Positions 45,856 through 54,639 of a stretch of DNA of 64,000 nt are shown here, piece after piece. This DNA comes from Teichococcus oryzae (GTDB lineage: Bacteria; Pseudomonadota; Alphaproteobacteria; Acetobacterales; Acetobacteraceae): positions 558,001-622,000 of the forward strand of contig NZ_VUKA01000001.1 of assembly GCF_008386565.1 (NCBI RefSeq). The letters run 5' to 3'. A model generated the notes under the pieces. It was not told the origin of the DNA, made no database searches, and worked only from the letters and a program-made list of their open reading frames with translations. The position numbers and the translations under genes are program-made. Each line of letters begins with the position of its first letter. Positions within the stretch are counted from its first letter, which is position 1.

Positions 45856-46836
45856 TCAATCCGGCCGCACATTGTGGGCGCGTGCCACGCCGCCCCAGAT
45901 GCGGATCTGGCTTTGCACAAAGCTGGCCAGCGCCGGCGCGTCTCCGAGCACCAGCTCCGCCTGGTTCAGTTCCTGGAATTGCTGGGCGATGCGCGGTTCG
46001 CGATAAGCTTCGATCAGGGCGGCCTGGAAGCGCGCAACAATGGGGGCCGGAATGCCTGCCGGCCCGAACACGCCCCACCAGGCTTCGGCGGTCAATTCGG
46101 GAAAGCCGGATTCCATGGCTGTCGGCACCGTCGTCAGGGCCGGCAGGCGGCTGCTGCCGAGTTGCATCAGGGGGCGCAGCGTGCCGGCCGAGACATGGGG
46201 GGCGAGCAGGGCGGCGCTGCCGATCATCAGATCGACATGCCCCGCGACGGCATCGTTCACGGCAAGTCCGCCGCTGCGATAGGGCAGGTGGGTCAACTCG
46301 ACCCCCATGCGCTGGGCCATCATCAGCATGACCAGGTGGCCGATCGTGCCATTGCCGGTCGAACCGAAGGACACGCCGCCGCGCCGCGCGGCATTGAAGA
46401 TATCGGTCATGCTGCGATAGGGCTTGGCCGGCTGGCAGGCCGTGACATAGGGCGCGCGGCCGATCTGGGTGACGGGAACCAGGTCCTTCTCCAGATCGAA
46501 GGAAAGGTTCGGAACCAGGATCGGCATGAGGGCGTGCGAATCGAAGGTCAGCAGCCAGGTATGCCCGTCCGGCCGTGCCTTGGCGGCGGCATCGGTGCCG
46601 ATGCTGCCTGCGGCGCCGCTGCGGTTCTCGATGATGATGGGCACGCCGAGGCGCTGCTGCAGGCCGGGTGCCGCCAGGCGCGCCACGGCGTCGGTGGAGC
46701 CACCCGGCCCGAAGGGCACAACGATCCGGATGGGCTCGCTGGGCCAGCTGCCGGTGGCGGCGGTGCCTGTGCGCGCCGCGCCGAGGGGCAGGGCCCCCAT
46801 GGCGGCCATGACGGAACGCCTCGTCCAAGAGGTCAT
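45856..46836 (-). CDS. Bug/TctC family tripartite tricarboxylate binding protein
   Basis: Periplasmic binding protein of 326 aa with an export signal (MTSWTRRSVMAAMGALPLGAARTGTAA). Family marks are IRIVVPFGPGGSTDAVARLAAPGLQQRLGVPIIIENRSGAAGSIGTDAAAKARPDGHTWLL, HLPYRSGGLAVNDAVAGHVDLMIGSAA and AWWGVFGPAGIPAPIVARF. The start at 46836 removes a long spurious extension. No TctA/TctB membrane partners are in the window, as is usual for most Bug genes. Ligand unknown, commonly a carboxylate. Confidence 0.9.
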   Translation of the reverse strand: MTSWTRRSVMAAMGALPLGAARTGTAATGSWPSEPIRIVVPFGPGGSTDAVARLAAPGLQQRLGVPIIIENRSGAAGSIGTDAAAKARPDGHTWLLTFDSHALMPILVPNLSFDLEKDLVPVTQIGRAPYVTACQPAKPYRSMTDIFNAARRGGVSFGSTGNGTIGHLVMLMMAQRMGVELTHLPYRSGGLAVNDAVAGHVDLMIGSAALLAPHVSAGTLRPLMQLGSSRLPALTTVPTAMESGFPELTAEAWWGVFGPAGIPAPIVARFQAALIEAYREPRIAQQFQELNQAELVLGDAPALASFVQSQIRIWGGVARAHNVRPD

Positions 46837-47005
46837 CGACCTGTCCTCCCTCCTTGCGCCTTGAGCGGCGCTTCGGACCAACGCTGACGCCAGTCGGGGC
46901 CGGTGTCCATCCGGTTTGGTCGGAAGAAGGTCGCGCTCCTGGCCGAAGCCACCAGACATTGCGAGCACCCAGGGAACCACTGGCGCGAAGAACCGTTGTA
47001 GCCGG

Positions 47006-48235
47006 ATGTTCAGCGCCGTGAGACCCGTCCGGAGCCTGCTGATCGCCATCTTCATCCTGATGGCCGGCGGGGGCTTCATTTCTACCCTTGTCAGTGTCCG
47101 GCTGGAAACCGCGGGCGCCAGCGCCCTGCTGATCGGCCTGGTCGGCTCCACCTATTTCGTGGGCCTGACCCTTGGCTCCCTGCAGGCGGCCACGGTGATC
47201 CGGCGGGTGGGCCATATCCGCGCCTTTGCATCCTTCGTGTCGCTGCTGTCGGCGAGCACGCTCGCCTATGGCCTGTACCAGGCGTCGGGCTTCTGGGCGG
47301 CGCTGCGGTTGATCGACGGCTTCTGCATCGCGGGCGTTTATGTTTGCCTGGAAAGCTGGCTGAATGACCGCGCCGATCCGGCGGCAAGGGGCTCGGTGCT
47401 CGGGGCCTACATGATCGCGCTCTATGCGGGACAAGGCCTCGGGCAGTACCTGCTGACGATCAGCGGGGCCAACCCGACCTGGCCCTTCGTGATGGCCTCG
47501 ATCCTGCTGTCCCTGGCGGTGCTGCCGGTGACGCTGACCCGCGCCAGCAGCCCGGTGCTGGGAGATTACCAGGCATTATCCATGCGGCGCCTTTATGTGG
47601 CCTCCCCGCTTGGCATGGTCGGTGCCGTGCTGGCCGGGGTGGCGCTGGGCGCCTTCTACGGGCTTGGCGCGGTGCATGCGCAGCGCATCGGCCTCGATCT
47701 TCCTGCAACGGCGGCATTCATGAGCGCGGTCATCCTGGGCGGGGTGACGCTGCAATGGCCGCTTGGCTGGCTGTCCGACCGCTTCGACCGGCGGATGGTG
47801 ATCCTGGCCGTTTTCGCGGCGGTTACCGGGGTGGCGATCGGCATCACGCTGCTGGGCAGCCCTGGAACGGCGCTGCTTCTGCTGGGCGGGATCTTCGGCG
47901 GGCTGAGCTTCGCCCTGTATCCGCTCTGCGTCGCGCACACCAATGACCGGCTGACATCGGCGGAGCGGGTGGGAGCGAGCGCGGGGCTGGTGCTGGTTTA
48001 TTCCGCCGGGGCGGCAGCCGGGCCGCTGGCGGGAGCGGCGAGCATGTCGGCGCTCGGGCCGGCGGGGCTGTTTCTGTTCATCGCGGCCTGCGCGGCGGCG
48101 GCGACCGGCTTCGGGCTGTGGCGCCTCGCGGCGCGCCCGTCGCCTCCTGGCGAGTTGCAGCAATCCTACCAGGCATTGCCGCACACCACGCCGATGTCGG
48201 CCGGCCTGGATCCCCTGACGGAGGATCGTTCATGA
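47006..48235 (+). CDS. MFS transporter, YcaD-like
   Basis: Twelve-helix transporter of 409 aa. The layout of LLIAIFILMAGGGFISTLVSVRLETAGASALLIGLVGSTYFVGLTLGSLQAATVIRRVGHIRAFASF and FCIAGVYVCLESWLNDRADPAARGSVLGAYMIALYAGQGLGQYLL matches the YcaD group. Start at 47006 (MFSAVRPVRS); the 30 residues in frame upstream are not membrane protein. It is divergent from the Bug gene at 46836 with 169 nt between, and precedes an MHS transporter by 45 nt. Substrate unknown. Confidence 0.85.
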   Translation: MFSAVRPVRSLLIAIFILMAGGGFISTLVSVRLETAGASALLIGLVGSTYFVGLTLGSLQAATVIRRVGHIRAFASFVSLLSASTLAYGLYQASGFWAALRLIDGFCIAGVYVCLESWLNDRADPAARGSVLGAYMIALYAGQGLGQYLLTISGANPTWPFVMASILLSLAVLPVTLTRASSPVLGDYQALSMRRLYVASPLGMVGAVLAGVALGAFYGLGAVHAQRIGLDLPATAAFMSAVILGGVTLQWPLGWLSDRFDRRMVILAVFAAVTGVAIGITLLGSPGTALLLLGGIFGGLSFALYPLCVAHTNDRLTSAERVGASAGLVLVYSAGAAAGPLAGAASMSALGPAGLFLFIAACAAAATGFGLWRLAARPSPPGELQQSYQALPHTTPMSAGLDPLTEDRS

Positions 48236-48280
48236 GCGCGCGAGCCGCGGCCGCATCAATGACAACCGAAAGGAAAGCGG

Positions 48281-49639
48281 ATGAGATCTGAGGTGACGCC
48301 AGCAGGTGCGGGACAGCCCGATCAAGGCACGCTGAGGCGCGCAATCGCCGCCTCGGCCGTTGGCAACGCGACGGAATGGTTCGATTACGGCATCTATGCC
48401 TATGGCGTGACCTATATCTCCGCGGCGCTGTTTCCGGGGGAAGCGGCTGAGGCGACGCTTTTCGCCCTGGCCACCTTCGCCATCTCCTTCCTGGTGCGGC
48501 CGCTGGGCGGGTTCTTCTGGGGCCCGCTGGGCGACCGGCTTGGGCGGAAATCGGTGCTGGCCGCCACCATCCTGTTGATGGCGGGGGCCACCTTCTGCGT
48601 CGGCCTGATCCCTTCCTATGATTCCATCGGCCTGTGGGCGACCGCCCTGCTGATCGTGCTGCGCATGATCCAGGGCTTCTCCACCGGCGGCGAATATGGC
48701 GGCGCGGCCACCTTCATGGCCGAATACGCGCCGGACAAGCGCCGTGGCTTCTATGGCAGCTTCCTGGAGGTGGGGACGCTGGCGGGCTTTTCCTTCGGCG
48801 CGCTGCTGATGCTGGGCTTCTCGTTGGTTCTGGGGGATGAGGCGATGCGGAGCTGGGGCTGGCGGCTGCCTTTCCTGGTCGCCGGACCCATGGGGCTGAT
48901 CGGCATGTATCTGCGCTCGAAGATGGAGGACACGCCGGTCTTCCGGGAGATCGAGGCCCAGGGCAGCCAGGAAGGAGCCGAGCGGGGCCTCGGGCATCTG
49001 CTGCGCCATTACCGGAAGCCGCTGCTGGTGATGGGCGGGCTGGTGATCGCGCTGAACGTGGTGAACTACACGCTGCTCAGCTACATGCCGACCTATCTGG
49101 AGCGGCGCCTGGGGCTGTCCACGCAGCAGGCGCTTTACGTGCCCATCATCGGCATGCTGTTCATGATGGTCCTGCTGCCCTTTGCCGGCGCGATATCCGA
49201 CCGGATCGGGCGCAAGCCCCTCTGGTGGTTCTCCCTGGTCGGGCTGTTCGTTCTGGTGATCCCGCTCTACCACCTGATGGAGGCCAGCCTGCTCGGGGCG
49301 ATCCTCGGCTTCGCGGCCCTGGGCCTTTTCTATGCGCCGCAGCTTGCCACCATCTCGGCCACCTTTCCGGCGATGTTCCCCACCTCGGTTCGCTTCGCGG
49401 GCTTCGCCATCGCCTACAATGTCTCGACCTCGTTGTTCGGCGGCACGGCGCCGATGGCGAGTTCCTGGCTGATCGAACGGACGGGCGATCCGCTCATGCC
49501 GGCCTATCTGATGATGGCGGCCTGCGCGGTCGGAATGCTGGCGCTGGCCTTCACCATCGAAACGGCCGGCCAGTCGCTGCGGGGCAACCACATCCCGGGC
49601 TCGCGGCAAGCGCGGCGTGAGCTGGCGGAACAGGCCTAG
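48281..49639 (+). CDS. MHS family MFS transporter (ProP-like)
   Basis: Metabolite:proton symporter of 452 aa with twelve helices. Family signatures are AIAASAVGNATEWFDYGIYAYGVTYISAALFP at the start, PLGGFFWGPLGDRLGRKSVLAATILLMAGATFCVGLIPSY, the RMIQGFSTGGEYGGAATFMAEYAP motif and the SDRIGRKPLW loop. Relatives import osmolytes or organic acids such as proline, ketoglutarate or shikimate. AAAGGAAAG precedes ATG 48281. It lies upstream of the Bug and mevalonate-catabolism genes and could import their substrate, which is inference. Confidence 0.9.
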   Translation: MRSEVTPAGAGQPDQGTLRRAIAASAVGNATEWFDYGIYAYGVTYISAALFPGEAAEATLFALATFAISFLVRPLGGFFWGPLGDRLGRKSVLAATILLMAGATFCVGLIPSYDSIGLWATALLIVLRMIQGFSTGGEYGGAATFMAEYAPDKRRGFYGSFLEVGTLAGFSFGALLMLGFSLVLGDEAMRSWGWRLPFLVAGPMGLIGMYLRSKMEDTPVFREIEAQGSQEGAERGLGHLLRHYRKPLLVMGGLVIALNVVNYTLLSYMPTYLERRLGLSTQQALYVPIIGMLFMMVLLPFAGAISDRIGRKPLWWFSLVGLFVLVIPLYHLMEASLLGAILGFAALGLFYAPQLATISATFPAMFPTSVRFAGFAIAYNVSTSLFGGTAPMASSWLIERTGDPLMPAYLMMAACAVGMLALAFTIETAGQSLRGNHIPGSRQARRELAEQA

Positions 49640-49710
49640 AGGTTGGCCGGAGGGACGCGGGAAGCCGCTTCCCTCCACCCCGATATCGTGGCCGGAGCAA
49701 CAGGCGCCGC

Positions 49711-49771
49711 ATCCCTGTTCCCGGGATGGACGGCCGAACTGTACCAGGGATTTTCCGGCAAACTGTCCCTG
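49711..49771 (+). promoter_or_regulatory. Repeated TCCCTG sites upstream of the mevalonate-catabolism cluster
   Basis: TCCCTG occurs at 49712-49717 and 49766-49771, with its inverse CAGGGA at 49745-49750; the last two form an inverted repeat with a 15-bp spacer. AACTGT precedes both inner copies. The sites lie 64-124 bp before the Bug gene and are candidates for binding by the MocR regulator at 53146. Confidence 0.4.
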
Positions 49772-49834
49772 TAGCTCATCCGGCCGGTGGAACAGTGTGG
49801 GAGGTACAAGCAAGCAAGAAACAGGAAGCGTTCC

Positions 49835-50827
49835 ATGCATCGTCGCCATCTCCTCCTGGCCGCACTCGGGGTGCCGGGAGCCTTTCTGCCGGCCTTGGCT
49901 CACGCACAGGGGCAGGGAGCCCAGCAGGGCGCCTGGCCGAACCGCGCAGTCACCCTGGTCGAGGGTTATCCCCCAGGCGGCGTGACCGACCTTGCTTCCC
50001 GGGCCGTGGCCGATCCGCTTTCGCGCCATCTCGGCGTTCCGGTGGTTGTGGAAAACCGCCCGGGCGCCGCCACTTCCGTCGCCGCCACCTATGCCGCCCG
50101 TGCCCGGCCGGATGGCTACACGCTGGTGATGGGCACCACGACCCTCGCCATCAACCAGACCCTGCAGCCCACCCTGACCCCCAAGGACCCGGCGAAGGAG
50201 CTGGACCCGATCGGCATGGTGTTCCGCACGCCTTTCATCCTGCATGTGCACCCGTCCCTGCCGGTCAAGAACACGGCGGAGCTGATCGCCTATTGCAAGG
50301 CGAATCCCGGAAAGGTGCTGTTCGGCTCGCCCGGCACCGGGTCGGTCAGCCATCTGTGCCTGGAGATGTTCCGGGCCCGCGCCGGCATCGACATCGTCCA
50401 TGTCCCCTACCGGGGCGGCACGCCGGCGGCGCTCGACCTGCGCCAGGGGCGCATTCATGTCGTCTTCCACGCCATCCAGGAAGCCAACACCACCCTGGCC
50501 GATGGCGGGACGCGCGGCCTGGCCGTCACCGCCGCCGCGCCCATCCCCAACTACCCGCAACTGCCGCCCATCTCCCAGACGCTGCCCGGCTTCGAGGTAT
50601 ATTTCTGGCAGGGCCTCTTCGCCCCCGCCGGCACGCCCGCGCCCATCCTGGCGCGCGCCGCCGCCGCGCTCCGCGCCGCCACGGATGACCCCGATCTGCG
50701 CGGCCGGATGAGCGAGCAGGGCGTGGAACTCGTCTCGGGCGACGCCGAGATGCTGCGCGGCATCCTGCTCAGCGACACGCGCCGCTGGGGCGACGTGATC
50801 CGCGAAGGCGGCATCAAGATCGAATAG
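49835..50827 (+). CDS. Bug/TctC family binding protein of the mevalonate cluster
   Basis: Periplasmic binding protein of 330 aa with signal peptide (MHRRHLLLAALGVPGAFLPALAHAQ). Family segments are VTLVEGYPPGGVTDLASRAVADPLSRHLGVPVVVENRPGAATSVAATYAARARPDGYTLVMG, VHVPYRGGTPAALDLRQGRIHVVFHA and YFWQGLFAPAGTPAPILARAAAALR. ATG 49835 follows ACAGGAAG. Being directly upstream of mvaA and mvaB on the same strand (65 nt), it may bind mevalonate or a related hydroxy acid; this is inference from context. Confidence 0.88.
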   Translation: MHRRHLLLAALGVPGAFLPALAHAQGQGAQQGAWPNRAVTLVEGYPPGGVTDLASRAVADPLSRHLGVPVVVENRPGAATSVAATYAARARPDGYTLVMGTTTLAINQTLQPTLTPKDPAKELDPIGMVFRTPFILHVHPSLPVKNTAELIAYCKANPGKVLFGSPGTGSVSHLCLEMFRARAGIDIVHVPYRGGTPAALDLRQGRIHVVFHAIQEANTTLADGGTRGLAVTAAAPIPNYPQLPPISQTLPGFEVYFWQGLFAPAGTPAPILARAAAALRAATDDPDLRGRMSEQGVELVSGDAEMLRGILLSDTRRWGDVIREGGIKIE

Positions 50828-50892
50828 CCCGCCCGCGCGCCGGACGCGGCCATGCCGGACAACAAACAGCCCGGGCCGCGCGCGGTCCGGGA

Positions 50893-52212
50893 ATGCCTCA
50901 CCATACCCATTCCGCAGCCGCATCGGACCTGACGATGACGATCAGCAACCTGTCTTCCCGCATTCCAGGCTTCCACCGCATGAGCATGGCGGAACGCCTG
51001 GAGGCCGTTGCCGCCTTCGCCGGGCTGGATGATGCCGCCACGGGGCAGCTCGCCATTCCCGGCAACATCGATCCGCATCTGGCGGACCATATGATCGAGA
51101 ACGTCGTGGCCACGCTGTCCATTCCCATCGGCGTCGCCACCAACATGCGCGTGGATGGCCGGGACGTGCTGGTGCCGATGGCGACCGAGGAATCCTCCGT
51201 GGTCGCCGCGGTCTGCAACTCGGCGCGCCAGTGCCACGAGGCGGGCGGCTTCACCACCTCCCTTTCCGGCAACCTGATGATCGCGCAGGTGCAGCTCACC
51301 GGCGTCAGCGACCCGGAGAATGCCCGGCTGCGCATCCTGGAGCGGCAGGAGGAGATCGCCGCCACCTGCGATGGCTGCGATCCGATGCTGGTGCGGCTGG
51401 GCGGCGGCTTCCGCGACCTGGAGGTGCGGATTGTCGCCTCCCGCGGCGGCCTCATGGTGGTGACGCATCTCATCATCGACACGCGCGACGCGATGGGCGC
51501 CAACACCGTCAACACCATGGCCGAAACGCTGGCGCCGGCCATCGAGCGCTGGACGGGCGGGCGTGTCTTCCTGCGCATCCTTTCCAACCTGGCCGACCGC
51601 CGCCTTGCCCGCGCCCGCGCCACCTGGCCCGTGGAGGCGATTGGCGGCGCGGCGGTGCGCGACGGCATGATCAGCGCCTACCATTTCGCGGAAGCCGATC
51701 CCTACCGCGCCGCCACCCACAACAAGGGCATCATGAACGGCGTTTCCGCCGTGGTGCTGGCCACCGGCAACGACACCCGCGCCGTGGAGGCCGGCGCCCA
51801 TGCCTATGCCGCGCGCGGCGGCCGCTATTCCAGCCTCAGCCATTGGGAGGTGACGGCGGCGGGCGACCTGGCCGGCTCCATCGAATTGCCCATGCCGGTC
51901 GGCCTTGTCGGAGGCGCGACCAAGATCCATCCCACCGCGCAGGCCTGCCTGAAGATCCTCGGCGTTTCCTCCGCGGCGGAGCTGGCGCGGATCATCGCCG
52001 CCGTGGGCCTGGCGCAGAATTTCGGGGCCATGAAGGCGCTGGCCACCACGGGCATCCAGAAGGGCCACATGGCGCTGCACGCCAACAACGTCGCCATCGC
52101 CGCCGGCGCGGTGGGGGAGGAGGTGGCGCGGCTGGCCGCCATCCTGATCGGGAAGCGGCAGGTGCGGCAGGATGTCGCCGCGGCGGAGCTGCAAAGAATG
52201 CGCGATGCCTGA
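50893..52212 (+). CDS. mvaA: Hydroxymethylglutaryl-CoA reductase, degradative (class II)
   Basis: Class II HMG-CoA reductase, 439 aa, like the catabolic enzyme of Pseudomonas mevalonii that oxidises mevalonate to HMG-CoA. Motifs: SSRIPGFHRMSMAERLEAV at the start, ENVVATLSIPIGVATNMRVDG (catalytic Glu), AMGANTVNTMAETLAP, ATHNKGIMNGVSAVVLATGND (catalytic Lys), and HMALHANNVAIAAGA (catalytic His). An alternative ATG at 50935 (MTISNLSSRIPGF) may be the true start. It is paired with HMG-CoA lyase 9 nt downstream. Confidence 0.93.
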   Translation: MPHHTHSAAASDLTMTISNLSSRIPGFHRMSMAERLEAVAAFAGLDDAATGQLAIPGNIDPHLADHMIENVVATLSIPIGVATNMRVDGRDVLVPMATEESSVVAAVCNSARQCHEAGGFTTSLSGNLMIAQVQLTGVSDPENARLRILERQEEIAATCDGCDPMLVRLGGGFRDLEVRIVASRGGLMVVTHLIIDTRDAMGANTVNTMAETLAPAIERWTGGRVFLRILSNLADRRLARARATWPVEAIGGAAVRDGMISAYHFAEADPYRAATHNKGIMNGVSAVVLATGNDTRAVEAGAHAYAARGGRYSSLSHWEVTAAGDLAGSIELPMPVGLVGGATKIHPTAQACLKILGVSSAAELARIIAAVGLAQNFGAMKALATTGIQKGHMALHANNVAIAAGAVGEEVARLAAILIGKRQVRQDVAAAELQRMRDA

Positions 52213-52224
52213 GGGCCGGCGGTG

Positions 52225-53142
52225 ATGCTGCCCGCCCAGGTGCGCATCGTCGAGATGGGCCCGCGCGACGGATTGCAGAACGAGGCCGTGGCGGTGCCCG
52301 TGGCGGTGAAGCTGGACCTGATCGACGCGCTGGCGGAGGCTGGCCTCCGCAGCATCGAGGTCGGGAGCTTCGTGTCGCCACGCTGGGTGCCGCAGATGGC
52401 TGGCACGGCGGAGGTGCTGGCGGGGCTGCGGCGCCGCCCGGGCGTGGCTTATTCCGTGCTGGTGCCGAACCTGACGGGGCTGGAGGCCGCGATGGCGGCC
52501 GGTGCGCGCGAGGTGGCGGTGTTCGGCGCGGCCTCGGAAAGCTTTTCGCGCGCCAACATCAACTGCTCGGTCGCCGAAAGCCTGGAGCGCTTCGCCCCCG
52601 TGGTGGCGCGGGCCCTGGCGGCGGGGCTGCGGGTGAGGGGCTATGTGTCCTGCGTGCTCGGCTGCCCCTATGAGGGGGAGGTGGCGCCGGAGGCGGTGCG
52701 CCGCGTCGCGGTGGCCCTGGCCGGCATGGGCTGCCACGAGGTGTCGCTGGGCGACACCATCGGTACCGGCACGCCGCTGAAGGCGCGCCGCATGGTGGAG
52801 GCGGTGGCGCGGGACGTGCCGGTGGAGCGGCTGGCGCTGCATTTCCACGACACCTATGGCCAGGCGCTCGCCAACATCCTGGCCTGCCTGGAACTGGGGG
52901 TCGCGGTGGTGGACAGCGCCGTGGCCGGGCTGGGCGGCTGCCCTTACGCCAAAGGCGCCGCGGGCAATGTCGCGACGGAGGATGTGGTCTACATGCTCGA
53001 CGGCATGGGCGTCGCCACGGGTGTCGACCTCCGGCTGCTGGCCGATGCGGGGAACCTCATCACGCGTGAGCTCGGCCGCGGCCCGGCTTCCAGGGTCGCG
53101 CGGGCCCTGCTGGCCGGCGGCCAACTGCCCGGAAAGGCGTGA
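52225..53142 (+). CDS. mvaB: Hydroxymethylglutaryl-CoA lyase
   Basis: Cleaves HMG-CoA to acetoacetate and acetyl-CoA, 305 aa. TIM-barrel motifs are diagnostic: VRIVEMGPRDGLQNEAV (metal Asp and Arg at the start), VSCVLGCPYEG with the catalytic Cys region, LALHFHDTYGQALANILACLELG (metal His pair) and GLGGCPYAKGAAGNVATEDVVYMLDGMG. A GTG at 52222 precedes the ATG directly. Together with mvaA it completes mevalonate breakdown to central metabolites. Its stop is 3 nt from the end of the convergent MocR gene. Confidence 0.95.
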   Translation: MLPAQVRIVEMGPRDGLQNEAVAVPVAVKLDLIDALAEAGLRSIEVGSFVSPRWVPQMAGTAEVLAGLRRRPGVAYSVLVPNLTGLEAAMAAGAREVAVFGAASESFSRANINCSVAESLERFAPVVARALAAGLRVRGYVSCVLGCPYEGEVAPEAVRRVAVALAGMGCHEVSLGDTIGTGTPLKARRMVEAVARDVPVERLALHFHDTYGQALANILACLELGVAVVDSAVAGLGGCPYAKGAAGNVATEDVVYMLDGMGVATGVDLRLLADAGNLITRELGRGPASRVARALLAGGQLPGKA

Positions 53143-53145
53143 CCG

Positions 53146-54531
53146 TCAGAGATGCGGCCGGGACAGGGTCCGCTGCAGGAAGCTAAGGAAATGCGGCTCG
53201 CTGGCATGGGCGATGTTGATGCGCAGGGCTGCTGGCCGCGTGCTCCGCTCCGGGCTGAACACCGAGCCCGGAGCAAGAAAGATGCTTTGCGTGGCGGCCA
53301 GGCGGCACAAGGCCGTTTCCTCGATGCCGTTCGGAAGATCCGCCCAGAGATAGAAGCCGCCGCCGGGCGGGGAACAGACCGGCAGGCCCACGCCGGCTAG
53401 GTTCCGCAGGGCATCCGCTGTCGCCACCGCGATCCGCTTCCGCAGGCGCCGCAGATGGCGCAGATAATGCCCTTCCTCGATAAGGCGCGCCACGAGGCGT
53501 TCGGCGTATTGCGAGGTGGACACCACGGTCAGCAGCTTCAGGTCGTTGAGTTCCCGTGCCACCGGCGCCGCGCCGGCCACGAAGCCGACGCGCAGCGATG
53601 CCGACAATGTCTTGGAAAAGGTGCCGACATAAAGCACGCGCCGCAATCCATCGAGCGAAGCGAGGCGGGGGCTGGCGGCCGGCAGCAGGTCCGCGAAGGC
53701 GTCGTCCTCCACCAGCAGGAGGTCGTGCTGTTCCGCCAGTTGCAGCACGCCCCGCGCGATGGGAAGCGAGAGGGTGCCGCCGGTCGGGTTGTGCGCCAGC
53801 GACTGGGTGAAGAACGCCCGGGCGGGCCCCTGGGCGAGTTTCGCCTGCAGGTCCTGCAGATCGGGGCCGTCCCGGTTGCGGCGGATGCCGACCACCTCCG
53901 CCTTCGCCAGCCGCAGCTTGGCGAACAGCGGATAATAACCCGGATCGTCCACCAGCACCCGCTCCCCCGGCGCGATCATCTGCCGGATGATGAGGTCGAG
54001 TGCGTGATTCGCACCCTGAGTCAGGAGAACCTGGTCCGGGCCGCATTCGATGAAGCGCTCCGCCAGCGACACCGCGACCTGTTCGCGGAGCAGGGGGTAG
54101 CCCCAGGAGCTGCCATAGGCATGCGCCTCGCCCCGATGCTGCTTCCGGCTGGCCTGCGCCAGATGGCGCGCGAGCTCGGATTCCTCCATCCAGGACGGTG
54201 GCGGGCGGCCTTCCCCGGGGCGGACGAGGTAATGCTGCTCGGTCTGCTCGCGCAGCAGGGAAACGAGGTTCAGCGCTTCCGCCACCTCCCTCCGCCGGGG
54301 CGGGGAACGGGCCAGGAGATGGGTGACGAAATATCCGGCGCCGGGGCGGGCCTCCAGATGGCCGGATGCGACAAGGCGGTCATAGGCCTCCGCCACCGTG
54401 TTCTTGGAAATGCCGTGATCCCGCGCGGCGCTGCGGATGGAGGCGATGCGCGTTCCAGGCTTCAGCAGGCCGCTTTCCATCGCGGCGGCGATCTGGGCCA
54501 CGATCCGGTCCGATTTTGAAGCGGCTCTCAT
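53146..54531 (-). CDS. MocR-type regulator (GntR helix-turn-helix fused to aminotransferase)
   Basis: Protein of 461 aa. Residues 5-75 form a GntR winged helix (KSDRIVAQIAAAMESGLLKPGTRIASIRSAARDHGISKNTVAEAYDRLVASGHLEARPGAGYFV). Residues 110-460 are a class I aminotransferase-like domain with WGYPLLREQVAVSLAERF, LTQGANHALDLIIRQM, LVDDPGYYPLFAKLRL, and the PLP Lys in GTFSKTLSASLRVGFVAG. Such proteins sense PLP or amino-acid ligands and regulate nearby genes. Start taken at 54531 (MRAASKS); the frame extends to 54606. Position suggests control of mvaAB or of the MFS gene at 54640. Confidence 0.88.
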   Translation of the reverse strand: MRAASKSDRIVAQIAAAMESGLLKPGTRIASIRSAARDHGISKNTVAEAYDRLVASGHLEARPGAGYFVTHLLARSPPRRREVAEALNLVSLLREQTEQHYLVRPGEGRPPPSWMEESELARHLAQASRKQHRGEAHAYGSSWGYPLLREQVAVSLAERFIECGPDQVLLTQGANHALDLIIRQMIAPGERVLVDDPGYYPLFAKLRLAKAEVVGIRRNRDGPDLQDLQAKLAQGPARAFFTQSLAHNPTGGTLSLPIARGVLQLAEQHDLLLVEDDAFADLLPAASPRLASLDGLRRVLYVGTFSKTLSASLRVGFVAGAAPVARELNDLKLLTVVSTSQYAERLVARLIEEGHYLRHLRRLRKRIAVATADALRNLAGVGLPVCSPPGGGFYLWADLPNGIEETALCRLAATQSIFLAPGSVFSPERSTRPAALRINIAHASEPHFLSFLQRTLSRPHL

Positions 54532-54639
54532 GCCGCGATCACTGCATGGAATGCGCGAAAGCCCAAGAGCCGGAAGCCGCGCCCATCCTCGTTCCTGCCT
54601 GGCCACCCTTCCGTTGCGGGCCGGGTGGCCAGGCGGCCG

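Noticed and set aside
48230-50923. 897-codon open frame on the minus strand
   Set aside because: It covers the MHS and Bug genes in antisense, spans their intergenic region and resembles no protein.
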